From positions 11,557,501-11,621,500 of the forward strand of contig NC_053196.1 of NCBI RefSeq assembly GCF_905163445.1: a stretch of DNA of 64,000 nucleotides. Direction: 5' to 3'. How positions within the stretch are numbered: the stretch's first letter is position 1; every line of letters starts with the position of its first letter. The notes under the pieces were generated by a model. It saw only the letters and a list, made by a program, of their open reading frames with translations. It did no database searches and had not been told where the DNA came from. The position numbers and the translations under genes are program-made. Origin of the DNA: Pararge aegeria (Eukaryota > Arthropoda > Insecta > Lepidoptera > Nymphalidae). Positions 1-9,975 of this stretch are shown here, one piece after another.

Positions 1-1436
1 AAACTTCCGATCGACGGATTATTTGGCATTCGTTAATTTAAAAATTCCCGATTTAGCAAACAACACTCGAAAACATGTTCTCGCTACGGAACCACCCCTC
101 AAGGCCGTACAACGCGAAGGCTCAAATAAAAGAAGCGGCTCTTGAGCGCTGCAAAACAACACCGGTCCAACCGAAGCAAAACCACCCGCTGAAGTCCGTC
201 CGTCGGGGGAAGTGGGGGTGTAGAACGGAAAAAGTATAAAAAGCACCGCCTTCACGTTCGAGAGAGTGTGGAGTCAATTTTATTCCAATGTAGGCGACCG
301 CGCCACCAGCTACTTTTTGTTTCCGACGCTGAAACGCGAGGACCGTTGTACTCAAACACCTACCCGCTTTTATTAAACCTTACCTCCGTTCATTTTTACA
401 AAAGACTTACTTAATTTTTTTTAACGCGCTCAAAGTACGATATAGCTAAAACACAAAACACGATCTCAATTGACTAAACTTTTTAAAGTGATATTACAAA
501 ACTATTATTTTATAAATAACTATTTAAAATTTAATTTTAATTTAACACTTTTAAGTAAGGTACTAAAAAACTGAGTGTACTTAATACATGGATGTGTAAA
601 AATTAATTAAACATTATAGTTATCGCAAAACAGTTTCAAATCTGAGCATCGGGATCACCTCAATCAGGCGCGACGCCGATATTGGCCCCCACCTCACCAA
701 ATTACCCCCTAGTTACGGCCCCACCCACCCCCGTTGCCTTTTAAAGTGGTCTGCGCACCACTGCCACTGCTGCAAATATAAAAAGTGCAAAAGAGATACG
801 AGCGTCGCACCACCTCCGAGCTCTTTGTGGCCCAATCTGCGCCTCCATCGTGTCCTTTTTATGCGCCCGCTTCTCTTACACTTATCGAGAATCAAAGCTC
901 GCAGCTACAAGAACTTTTGAACACGAATGCTAATGAAAATTTCACGTTTCGAGTCCTCTTTGTCCGCCGTGCACGGAGATAGTGGACTTCCTTATCGCGA
1001 TAGATCCGGCTTTGTACCGCACATGTGTTCGCTGCAACACCTCACACGTGTTCCGCATCGCTAATGCGCTTTCCACACAACTGTTCGCTCGAGATGTATC
1101 GAGCCGAATTAAGGTGGAATGTCGTGTCTGGATCGTAAAGAACGACATCGCGTTCGGATAAATAAATATTGCACCCTCACCCTCCCGATATCGGAGTAAA
1201 AAAACATCCCTTTCTATGAAGCCGCCTTTAAACGCCTACAGATTGTACATTATCCTTAGTACGATTATGCACCCTCGTTGTTCAGGGACTCAGCAGAGTG
1301 CCCGCGTGCCCCTGGCTGTCCCCTGGGGCTCGTCTTTCATATTACGTCATGTTGTCAAATCAGACAGCAGAAGCTGCACTAAAAAGCATTATTTATGGTA
1401 ATCCAATAACTAACCCTGAATTTTCTTTGTCTACAG
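1..1436. other. Intronic or upstream DNA of the Runt-family gene
   Basis: This stretch precedes the VWRPY exon and is presumably intron of that gene. It has several moderately GC-rich patches, around 60-350, 660-900 and 960-1160, that could be regulatory. No reading frame in it resembles a known domain, and none has both a convincing splice acceptor and donor except the weak candidate at 1286-1397. The strong acceptor that ends this stretch lies at 1418-1436: a branch-like CTAAC, a T-rich tract and then CTACAG. Confidence 0.45.
1286..1397 (+). CDS. Possible penultimate exon of the Runt-family gene (uncertain)
   Basis: A plausible acceptor (pyrimidine-rich, ending TTGTTCAG) precedes 1286. From there one frame is open through to the certain final exon. 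At 1397/1398 there is a TATG|GTAATC donor-like site. If this donor and the acceptor at 1436 were both used, the intron would be only 39 nt. It would be phase 1 and frame-neutral, carrying a CTAAC branch-like element and a T-rich tract. That is shorter than usual insect introns. So either this is one continuous exon from 1286, or the exon starts at 1437 and this piece is intronic. The encoded segment (about 37 residues) has no recognisable domain. Transcript evidence would settle it. Confidence 0.25.
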
Positions 1437-2083
1437 GTGGGGCAGTGCCCATCACATCGCCCCCGCTGGGGTTGCCTGGAGCAGAACTATTCCCGTTTCC
1501 ACCAGCGATGGCAAGTTTACCAACCGGAGGATTAATTCCGCCACCTGGAGCATTTTTACCGCCAAATGGACTCCTGGCTTTCCCACCTCATCCCGCAGAA
1601 CTTGCGCTGAAAAGCTTACCGCAAGAATTAACATTGAAAAACGGCGTCAGTCCTTATGATGCTTTAAGACATTTCCAAAGTAACGTTTCTTCGATGGATA
1701 CTACGAGTGCTCGTTTATCTCCTACGAGCAGCAGACAGAGTGGAAGCCCGAGAAGTATGGTTAACGCTAGTCCAAGATCAAAGGCTGATTCGAAATCCGA
1801 GGTCAATTCGACTCACGAAGCGACTATATCCGATGAGTCGGATGAAGAACCTATCGAAGTGGTTAAATCAGCCTTCCATCCGACAAGACCTGCAAACGTT
1901 GAACTCCAGGAGATGAAACAAGTGCAAGCAGCGGATTCCACCGTGTCTGATAAGCCACGGATGCGCAATGAACTAAAAGCGCCATCACAACGAACCACGC
2001 GTGTTCTCTCCACTAGTCCGACATCGACCAAAATTACAAATGGTAGCATATCGACGCATAAATCTGTGTGGAGACCATATTGA
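1437..2083 (+). CDS. Runt/RUNX-family transcription factor, C-terminal last exon (partial)
   Basis: The reading frame ends in SVWRPY followed by TGA at 2081-2083. A terminal VWRPY is the hallmark of Runt-domain factors (runt, lozenge, RUNX1-3) and in that family recruits the co-repressor Groucho/TLE. The rest of the exon (about 215 codons) has the low-complexity look of a transactivation/repression tail. It begins with a Pro/Gly/Leu/Phe-rich stretch (first ~65 residues), then a Ser/Pro/Arg-rich stretch, then an acidic patch (DESDEEP), and finally a Ser/Thr-rich tail. The DNA-binding Runt domain is not in the window and should lie to the left. The exon start is chosen from the strong TTTGTCTACAG acceptor ending at 1436; the frame enters in phase 1. 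Which Runx paralogue this is (runt, lozenge, RunxA or RunxB) cannot be told from the tail. A nuclear transcription factor is expected. Other WRPW/WRPY proteins (Hairy/E(spl)) are less likely because the Val and the terminal Tyr fit RUNX. Confidence 0.78.
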
Positions 2084-2690
2084 CGTTTTTAGTGTTAGTG
2101 ACTTTATATCCGTGTGAATCGGAGTTATTGAAATGTGATAAAACGAGCTTGTACATATTGTAGGTATAAGTAAATTAAAAATTGAGATATTTATTTAATA
2201 TAGATAGATATTTAGTAGATTATGACTTCATTGTTCGGAGTTGTAGTAATGTAAATTGTAATTATTGTCGTAAATGTTACGGGCGTTGTTAAAGCTTTTT
2301 GATTATGAATAGATGCATTTAAACGTTAATGTCGTATCAAAATGATGAATTGTAAAATAAGAAAAACATTTATGTAGATCCTTATAATAGTGTAATTTGA
2401 AAGAAATCCATTGACTGACTATCATATATAACTGAGCAGATGGAAATCTGACATTATTGTATAAATTGTAAATTATATTTATTGATGTAAATTCGAATTA
2501 AAACTTAAACGGCAATGTCTTAATGAGTTGTAAATATGTAGAGTACCTACCGAGATAAAAAATAATTCTAAAAATTAAACCGTCTTTTACTTTGAAAGAA
2601 ATTGTACCTTCCATTACCAATCATTTTGCTTCCATTGACATATAATTTACACTTAACGATCTTTCACGATCGTAATGTAGTGATGTACAA
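2084..2690 (+). other. 3' UTR and 3' flank of the Runt-family gene
   Basis: AT-rich DNA with many TGTAAAT/TGTA motifs follows the stop codon. I see no canonical AATAAA in the first 600 bases. ATTAAA variants occur near 2176, 2497 and 2574 and are the likeliest poly(A) signals. No other coding signal is visible. Confidence 0.5.
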
Positions 2691-2935
2691 CGTCAAAAAT
2701 ATCTGTATTCAAGTAGGCCTTGGCCCATAGGTGGCACTTTTGATGCGTACATTACATGAGAATTACGGTACTGAGATGATGGTTATAACCATATTCGTTA
2801 AAATTAAAACTAAAGCTTAACGCGTCCTGGTCTAAGAGGAAGCCCACAACAAACTTAGCCGGTTGTTTTTTTTTTGTTATATGGTGATAACAAAAAATAA
2901 ACACCCGGCTAAGTTTGTTGTGGGCTTAGCTTTTA
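2690..2935. repeat. Two head-to-head fragments of a LINE 3' UTR
   Basis: Positions 2690-2880 match, in minus orientation, the 3' UTR that follows the LINE reverse-transcriptase tail at 41.86-42.31 kb (shared AAGCCCACAACAAACTTAGCCGG and 'cgcgtcctggtct' words). Positions 2881-2935 carry the same end in plus orientation, so 23-bp arms face each other across about 36 bases of T-rich and 'ggtgataacaaa' sequence. This could be two insertions or a fold-back. Confidence 0.6.
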
Positions 2936-4190
2936 AAAAGGTTAAATAACTCTAATCGCTAACGTGAAACTGTTTTGCAAGAAATCTGAACACATGCAAG
3001 GACTTGACTTGGTATTTGACAATGCGATGTGTCAGTACCAGCGCATCCGAACACACGGTTCAACAATCAGTGAGCTTACTACCATCGCTTAAAGCAGTAT
3101 TATTTCAAAATATCACACTAATATGACTATTTTTTAGTTTTAGCCCCCATTAGTTTAACGAAATGTGATAGTATCAAGAGTCCGCATTACGGTAAGGTCT
3201 ATTTCCAATATTTCGAAGACAATGACGAAACCAAATCCGAAATAAAAATTGATCATGTGTACGTCTCTAGTAGGGTAATATATCTATTCAAAATGTCAAC
3301 TGTTTCTCGTAGACCTACTAATTTGTTCTCCTATATCAATTTGGACGTAAAGCTTTGTACCTACTTATACACAGATAGGAAGAAAAATAGCATTTGTTAC
3401 CTATGTTTACAAAGACTATTTTTCTACCCATCTGCAGGGGGCAATCTAGCATTTACCTATGTAAAATTTCAATAAGATAGCAGTGGTTCAGCCGAATGTA
3501 GGTAACAAACAAACAGAAATACATGTTTTCACATATATAATAATTGAAGTTACGGATAATATGCATTATTTAATAACATTAATAATCATCATTTATTCGC
3601 GTTAAAAATAATGGATACAATATTTACATGAACGCCCTAACCTCTCCGGAAGAAAACCCTGTCCTTCCTGATTCCTGATTATATAATTTCACTTACTACT
3701 ATCAAAGCAGGATTTAAAAAACAAACTGATTGATAGAACATACACTGTATTCAAATGTAACTATGAGACATCACAGTAATGCGGGTGAGTACAAAAGTAA
3801 TACTGCAGCCTGTAGGTATATATAAAATCGATTGCATCATAAAACCAATTTAACCATAGTTAAACACATTTTTCTTACACAATTACCCCTGATTCGAGAG
3901 CGGTCCCATTAAACTCATTAAACAAATGAACACCAATGATATATGTACGCACTACAATTGAAAAGTTAATGGGATAGCATTTATAAAGAGTTACAAGAGC
4001 ACACGTGCGTCGCACATTGTATCCAACCAACATAAACAACAGATAATGGTTGTGTCTAGTGTTTAGCTTCTGTTTGCTTATCCACACTACGATAATAATG
4101 CAAAGTTAGTGTGTTGCTTGTTAGGTATTTGGATGTCCATTAATCATTTTTGTTTTAATATTAATTATATTAAAATAATGATGATTGATT
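2936..4190. other. AT-rich intergenic DNA, nothing recognised
   Basis: Short open frames here (for example 3257-3475 + and 3875-4087 -) have no domain, no conserved motif and AT-driven composition. I treat them as chance. Confidence 0.5.
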
Positions 4191-4191
4191 G

Positions 4192-4585
4192 GAAGCGGTG
4201 ATAGCATAGTAAGTAAGGCTTTGATTTCACTTTCGGGGGGCCGAGTTCGAATCGCAGCACGCACCTCTAACTTTTCTAAATTATGTGCGTTTTAAACAAT
4301 TTTTTTTTTTTTTATTGGTCAACTTAAGAGTAAAAGAATTTACGACAACTACTATTAAAATATCGTTTGCTTCAACGGTGAAGGAAAACATCGAGAGGAA
4401 ATCGTGCATGCCTGAGAGTTCTCTATACTGTTCTTAAAGGAGTGTGGAGTACACCAATCCGCACTGGGCCAGGTACAACCGGAGCGCTGGACTTCGGCCT
4501 AAAGGCCCCTCCGAGGAGGGGCCTAATCGCGGGAGGAGACCCATGCTCTGTAGTGGGCCGGTAATGGGTTGATATTATGGCCATG
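4192..4585 (+). repeat. tRNA-derived SINE (Metulj-like), full length
   Basis: The copy starts with a tRNA-like head ('agcggtgatagc', B-box-like GAGTTCGAATC). The family body follows (AATTATGTGCGTTTTAA, 'cttcaacggtgaaggaaaacatcg', 'ctgagagttctctata', 'ggagtgtggagtacaccaatccgcac') and the tail ends 'gtgggccggtaatgggttgatatta'. Many diverged copies occur elsewhere in the window in both orientations, so it is a dispersed SINE and not a tRNA gene. An internal T run at about 4302-4313 interrupts it. Confidence 0.85.
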
Positions 4586-5030
4586 ATGGTGGGAATGTAA
4601 TGACAATTTCTCTACTTATTTCTGATGCCAAGTAGCATTGCTGTGCAACTATTGTAATAATTATAATTATTATTATTTATTTATTGAAAAAAATATAACA
4701 TATTTTATAGGTTACCCTTGAGGCTTGTCGATTAAAGCCTTGGCTTGACAAGCAGTGGGGCTGAGCACCTACGATTCAGGTTGATGGACACGGGGTGGCA
4801 CCTTGTAGAACAATTTATAGGAGCCATGTTGCTAGGTTTATATATGCGTTGGTATTCTACATATCCTAAGGTCGACCATCTGTAAATTGAAAGCTTCAAA
4901 CGAAGTGCCTCACAGTTCCTTGTTAAAAAAACGGCAATGCCTTCAGAACTACCATTATCAGAATCGCAGTAGGTACCTACTTATTTTAAACAAAAGTAAC
5001 TAAAAGTACCTATAGGTAAAACAGAGGTGC
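4586..5030. repeat. Degenerate dispersed repeat plus AT-rich DNA
   Basis: The part around 4720-4830 ('aggttgatggacacggggtggcacc') is related to the host repeat split by the MITE at 11.43 kb ('aggttaaaagacacagggcggcacg'). The remainder is plain AT-rich sequence. Confidence 0.4.
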
Positions 5031-5055
5031 GTGGCGTGACACAACGTAGAAGAGG

Positions 5056-5925
5056 CGATGGCGCGGCGCTATCAATTGTGTTTGCGCCCGAGCTGATCCG
5101 GTTAGCTGATTGCACCCTACGCCCCGCGGTCAGCCGCCCGCTCCTCAAACAACGCCTGCCATACACAGACGCTGTGCTCTGCTTCTACTGGATGAGTCTG
5201 TAATAAAGACTTTAACATTCATTGGTATGACGTCATTGGTGTGATAGCGCGGCGCTGTCAATTGTGCTTGCGCCCGAACTGATCCGGTTAGCTAATTGCG
5301 CCTTACACCCTGCGGTCAGCCGCCCGCTCCTCAAATAACGCCTGCCTCACACAGACGCTGTACTCTACTCTGCTTATACTGGATGCGACTGTAATAAAAA
5401 CTTAACATCTATTCATATAACGACGTCGGTGTGATAGCGTGGTAAAATCAATAAATTTATTTTTGCACCCGAGCTGATCCGGTCAGCTGATTGAACCTTA
5501 TGCCCCGCAGTCAGTCGCCCGCTCCTCAAAGAACGCCTGCCTCATACAGATACTATACTCTGCTTATACTGGATGCGACTGTAATAAAAACTTAGCATTT
5601 ATTGATATAACGTCATCAGTGTGACAATTGCGGCGCTATCAATTGTGTTTGCGCCCAAACTGATCCAGTCAGTTGTTTGCACCCTACGCCCCGCTGTCAG
5701 CCGTCCACTTCTTAACAACCCCTGCCTTACTGCTTGGTCTGGATGGAGCTGTCATAAAGATTTTAATATTTACTAAAATAATGTCATTGGTAAGATAGCG
5801 CGGTGCTTAAACTTATGTTGCCCCAGGATTTGATCCAGTTGGTTGATTGCACCCTACGCCCTGCGGTCCACATCCTATTCTTCAAACTACGCGTGCCTTA
5901 CCCAGCTAATAAAGACTCAAATAAA
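5056..5925. repeat. Satellite-like array, about five units of ~185 bp
   Basis: Units begin near 5061, 5247, 5437, 5627 and 5798, marked by variants of GCGCGGCGCTATCAATTGTG. Each carries 'cgcccgagctgatccggtta', 'cagccgcccgctcctcaaa', 'acgcctgcc' and then 'ctggatg..tctgtaataaa'. Spacing is 186, 190, 190 and 171 bp. Divergence rises to the right, and the last unit is shortest and most decayed. Each unit is a GC-rich half joined to an AT-rich half containing AATAAA. Confidence 0.9.
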
Positions 5926-5968
5926 GAAAGGAAGTAACTACTTTTAGTTGTTTAGATACCCTTAAGAG

Positions 5969-6214
5969 TCCTATAAGATATTATTATGTTAACATAAAAA
6001 TGTATATTTTTCATTAAATAAATAAATAATAAGAATCATTTTTTTCCCTTTGGTAAAATACAGCCGGACTGTAGCTTAATCTTTAGAATCCTTTAGATAT
6101 TATTATGTTAACATATAAATGTATATTTTTCATTAAATAAATAAATAATAAGAATCATTTTTATCCCTTTGGTAAAATACAGCCGGACTGTAGCTTAATC
6201 TTTAGAATCCTTTA
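5969..6214. repeat. 119-bp direct tandem dimer
   Basis: Two nearly identical copies lie in tandem, from about 5976 and 6095, offset by 119 bp. Each contains TATTATTATGTTAACAT, an AAATAAATAAATAA run, 'ccctttggtaaaatacagccgg' and 'gtagcttaatctttagaatcc'. Only a few substitutions and a T-run length change separate them, so the duplication is recent. Confidence 0.9.
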
Positions 6215-7000
6215 GGAATTCAACTATCTCCTTTTTGATGCCTAATATTCCACATTGAAGCTTTATCAATATCATAGGATTCGAACTTCGGATTATTCGA
6301 AATTAGGATTCGAGGAAATAGATATGCCCTCTTTGGTATCACTTCACTTTGTATCTAAGTTTAAATGATACAGGATTAAAAACTATCTTCGCTTTGTTAA
6401 TATTCCTAAGTATAGTTCAAACTAGAAAATACATGATTCAAATATTCTCCTCTTGTAACATTCCACAGGGCGGTAAAACAGCCATTACTTCCTATTATAT
6501 GCAGTAAGTAATTACCTTTTCACATATCGAACGTTGTCTTATCCAGCGCATCGTCACGTACGGCGAGGCCTGAATAGCGGCTCCTCATTATGTCGGCCTT
6601 TGATTCCTATCTAAGCCCGACTTTATGATTCACTTTTTGGTGAAAACGACTCTATGCATTACATTTCCCTATTTGGATGTATTAAAAAGCTGTGGCCAGA
6701 CAGACGGCCTGCGTCAGTGAGTGTATTTTGAATTTGAAAATTTTGTTTGAGCGCGTAGCTTTTGGTATCAAAAATAGACATGTTTTTGACGTAAATGGAT
6801 TGACTTGCTACTTTAACCTTGACTCTAATCAATAATGAGTGCCTTTTTAGAATCACATTATGAGGCTCTATACATATGACTACTCTTGATATTACCACGA
6901 CTTGAGTTGATTTAAGGGGAGTATGCAACCTTAGTTGCAGAAATAACTCTCATTGATCTCATGGTAACTCTGTTTTCTTACATAGTTTTGCAGGTTGGAT
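6215..7000. other. Intergenic DNA, nothing recognised
   Basis: No repeat family or coding feature is visible. The minus-strand frame at 6659-6928 has no recognisable domain. Confidence 0.45.
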
Positions 7001-7245
7001 GGTGATGAATACTCGTAGCCTTGTCGGTAAGACTGCAGCGTTCCTTTTGGGTTCGCTCGCCCCGAGTTCGATTCCTGCCGGTAGGTAATCCGCGAACCCG
7101 CACGCCTAAGAGTTCTCTATAATGCTCTCAAAGGTTAGCTCTGTCTATCAATCCATTCCGATTCGGCCAGAGCCGAACCCTTCTCCTTCGGAGAAGAGAT
7201 CCGTACCCTTTAGTAGGCTGGTAACAGGTTTATAAAGATGATGGA
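7001..7245 (+). repeat. Diverged Metulj-like SINE
   Basis: The copy has a tRNA-like head with GAGTTCGATTCCTGCC, followed by a shortened body ('cctaagagttctctataatgctctcaaagg'). The tail has 'cttctccttcggagaagagatccgtaccctttagtaggctggtaac'. The usual middle section is missing. Confidence 0.7.
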
Positions 7246-7824
7246 TACCTACTGCCAAAATCCACTAACCATTGACAGTACAAGTCTTCTGTAACACATG
7301 TACTTCACCCTGAAAAGTGAGATGGTTTTCTTTTAACAATGAGAAAAAGAGACACGGTTTTTTTTTCACAATGAGAAAAGCGAAATTATTGTTTTTCACG
7401 ATGAGAAAAGTGAGATTGTTTTCTTTTGTTTACGTTACGAATTTACTTCGATATCTTACTCTAGCATATTGCCGTACTTAATTACTGTAACAATCACGTT
7501 ACATGATCACTCATAAACCAAGACCTTAATGTCTGTAGTTCAACTATACTTACCGCTATCGGTTGCCTGGAGGAGATCGCTATGCACCAGTAAGTCTGCT
7601 AAACTGTATACCCTGTTTTGTTATTGCTTTTTTGTTATATTCTTTTTTCGGTATAAAGGTATTTTCATCATTTTGGAGCGAGGCAACGTGTCGGGACTCT
7701 CCTAGTAGAACAGCCTCTTTATATGGAGCAAATAGGACTCGATAAACGCGTCACAGTCTGGACGCGTCACTCCATATTCACTGCTACTTGAACAACTGTG
7801 AGATGAGTCATCATTATCATCGTC
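7246..7824. other. AT-rich DNA with a short imperfect tandem motif
   Basis: At 7309-7430 a word of about 45 bp, 'aatgagaaaagtgagattgtttt', recurs imperfectly two to three times. The frame at 7563-7745 is unremarkable. Confidence 0.5.
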
Positions 7825-8070
7825 AGCCTACTGAAGTCCCACTGTTGGGCCAAGGCTTCATCTTATATAGGAGAGGGGGACTAAGAGCTTATACCCACCA
7901 TTGTGCACCTATTCGGAGTAACGGGCCTTAACGGCTGTTAGTCTAACAGTTTTGGATGGAAGCAGGCGTTACTTTGCGGAAATCCATGATTTATTATGAA
8001 AATTAAGCTTAATTTGCTATATTCCGCGAAAAGCAGGAGAATAGCAAATTTTCATAATATTGTCTTACAG
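7825..8070 (+). repeat. Composite repeat with a ~95-bp element also found at 60.27 kb
   Basis: The left part ('catcgtcagcctactgaagtccc' to 'ggagagggggact') resembles common lepidopteran SINE/LINE tails. From 7953 a block reading GAAGCAGGCGTTACTTTGCGG recurs almost exactly at 60265-60354 and, decayed, at 10150-10240. Inside it, TTATGAAAATTAAGC and a later GCAAATTTTCATAA form inverted arms. Confidence 0.6.
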
Positions 8071-8229
8071 TTTAATGTGATAAGAGTAGTTATTTGAACC
8101 GGGAGCTACGGCTCTCCGAGACAAATGGGTAGACCAAGTTTAAGCTGAGTGTAAGTCTATGTGCTAAGTCCTAGCAATTATTTATTCAAAACTTTCCCGT
8201 TTTTTTGCGGATTATAGCAAATTAAGCTT

Positions 8230-8498
8230 AATAAATAAATAAACAAATATACCTACTACGACAATACACACATCGCCATCTAGCCCCAAAGTAAGCGTAG
8301 CTTGTGTTACGGGTACTAAGATGACTGATGAATATTTTTATGAATAATATACATAAATATTAGCAATATACATATAAACACCCAGACACTGAAAAACACT
8401 CATGCTCATCACACAAACATTTTCCAGTAGTGGGAATCGAACCCACGGCCTTGGACTCAGAAAGTAGGGTCGCTGCAAACTGCGCCAATCGGCCGTCA
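8230..8498 (-). repeat. tRNA-derived SINE, second family, full length
   Basis: In minus orientation this reads as a tRNA-like head (TTGGCGCAG box A-like, GGTTCGATTCCCAC box B). It then has 'tgtgtgatgagcatgagtg', 'cagtgtctgggtgtttata', 'attcatcagtcatcttagtac' and 'ctttggggctagatggcgatgtgtg', with a TTTATT-type tail. At least eleven more copies or fragments are in the window. Confidence 0.88.
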
Positions 8499-9096
8499 AA
8501 ATGTTCACTGCATATCATGAAATTCCGCAAAGTAACACCTAGTCCTATCCAATTCTTTGACAGGAAAACCCAATACCTCGTATTTTCTTGGCTCCAACGG
8601 GTTTTAAACTTCGTTCGTCGCGTCGTGATGTCATACTACCAAGCCAGCCCACTGAAGAGGTACGTAACAAAATATTTTAAGAGAGGGTGTTCCAAATTCA
8701 AAAATACTTCCATGGTATTTAAAAAAGGCTCCATTAGGGTTTTATGTACTTCCGTCGGTATGATGGTACGAAAAAAAAATACGTAGAAATCTTATCCATA
8801 TACAGTGTCGCGCGTCCGGGCCGCGGGCGAACTAAGCCGCGATCCCGTATCGGATAAAGTAATTCTGACTGAGTAAAACCTTTTAAAAATACCGGATATT
8901 CAGAGGTTTTTGTGCAATTTTTTTGTTACTTTTTTTTTTCAAACAAAGTAAAAACTGTTAGCTAGAAATGGGAATAAGGACTTGCTCAGCTCTACACTCG
9001 AATAATTCTCTTATGATTGTTCGACTAGGCCGCAATTATTTTTAGACATTGATGTAATATAGTTAACAAAATCATTAAAACCGTTGGCTTTCACAA
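8499..9096. other. Intergenic DNA, nothing recognised
   Basis: A short GC-rich patch at about 8805-8860 interrupts AT-rich sequence. No coding or repeat family is recognised. The open frame at 8430-8786 is largely SINE-derived in its first third and then featureless. Confidence 0.4.
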
Positions 9097-9098
9097 CA

Positions 9099-9345
9099 CG
9101 CTACCGGCCCACGACATGGCACGGGTCTGTCTCTCAAGTGCGGATTGGTCGAATTAACGCCTTTGAAAATAATTCAGAGAACTCTCAGGCATGCAAATTT
9201 CGCCACGATGTTTCCCTTCTCATATATAGCTAGTGATATTAAAACGCTTAAAACACACATAAATCCGAAAAGTACGAAGTGCGTGCCGGAGATCGAACCC
9301 CCAAGAAAGGGATTCCCAAGTCTCACCACTGAGCTATCGCAGCTA
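9099..9345 (-). repeat. Metulj-like SINE
   Basis: Reverse orientation. A head remnant (GGAGATCGAACCCCCAAG) and body words ('gagaactctcaggcatgcaaatttcgccacgatgtt') are visible. The two opposed open frames here are SINE sequence, not genes. Confidence 0.8.
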
Positions 9346-9414
9346 ACTAACATAGATACATTAATTTTAGTAGCTAGGAATAAAAACTTCAAAACGTTAT
9401 TCATCGTATGTATC

Positions 9415-9633
9415 AATGAGAAGGGGTTAAGGTCGTAGTCCACTACGCGGCCCATTCAACATCATGGAGAACTCACAGGCATGCAGTTTACCTGATGATT
9501 TCCTTCACTTTCCGATGAAGCAAGTGAAATTTTAAGTAATTTAATTACAAAAGTTAGAAGTGCGTGCTGGGATTCAAACTGGGTTCCCCGAAAGCGAAGG
9601 CGAAGTCCAGTCCACTGGGCTATCACGACTTCA
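9415..9633 (-). repeat. Metulj-like SINE, adjacent second copy
   Basis: Reverse orientation. Family words are 'aatgagaaggggttaaggtcgtagtccac', 'ggagaactcacaggcatgcag' and 'gtgcgtgctgggattcaaac'. About 70 bp separate it from the previous copy in the same orientation. Confidence 0.8.
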
Positions 9634-9741
9634 ACGTTGTTAGTATCTATTCAATAACCATAAGAGATATAGAGGACTCACTTACGCATTGGGCAGCACC
9701 TGTAGAAATATGAATATATATATTAATTGCATAAATCATAC

Positions 9742-9972
9742 TTACATGTAATCGAGGAGTAAAGTCGCGGCCAGAAATAATGCCTTCTCTTCAACTGATA
9801 GATCTCTTTCGAAAGCTATTCCGAATTTGTCGGAGACTGGAGCAAAGAACATGGCGTGGAGAATGCAATACCAGCGCTTGCAGGTGCTGCCGACAGCGGT
9901 GCCGCAAGTCCGGTGGATGTGGAACTGGATGTCGCGGAAACAGCTGATCGTGACGCGAGGCCTTTTATCCAA
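9742..9972 (-). CDS. Possible orphan exon, minus strand (unrecognised)
   Basis: A GC-richer block in AT-rich surroundings carries one minus-strand frame of about 70 codons with ordinary protein composition (Cys/His/Trp in the first half, then SVEEKALFLAATLLLDY). The frame runs into a perfect donor, GTAAGTAT, whose GT pairs with plus positions 9747-9748; the next in-frame codon would be a stop. No convincing acceptor is seen. A stop lies just upstream of the frame, and a GATCAG or GAAG acceptor would be needed. I do not recognise the protein. It could be a single exon of a minus-strand gene, a pseudo-exon or a fragment of an old repeat. Two other frames are also open over part of it, which weakens the call. 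Confidence 0.25.
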   Translation of the reverse strand: MDKRPRVTISCFRDIQFHIHRTCGTAVGSTCKRWYCILHAMFFAPVSDKFGIAFERDLSVEEKALFLAATLLLDYM

Positions 9973-9975
9973 AAA

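Noticed and set aside
785..982. 65-codon ATG frame upstream of the Runx exon
   Set aside because: No domain, no splice sites of note, and nothing resembling a Runt-domain segment.
5056..5925. CRISPR-like regular repeats
   Set aside because: Units are tandem and contiguous without distinct spacers, in an animal genome. It is a satellite-like array.
8430..8786. 118-codon plus frame starting with MGIEPTALDSESRVA
   Set aside because: The start is the tRNA-like head of a SINE read in antisense. This peptide recurs wherever that SINE occurs.
9145..9455. Overlapping 97- and 93-codon frames on opposite strands
   Set aside because: Both lie largely in SINE sequence present elsewhere in the window.
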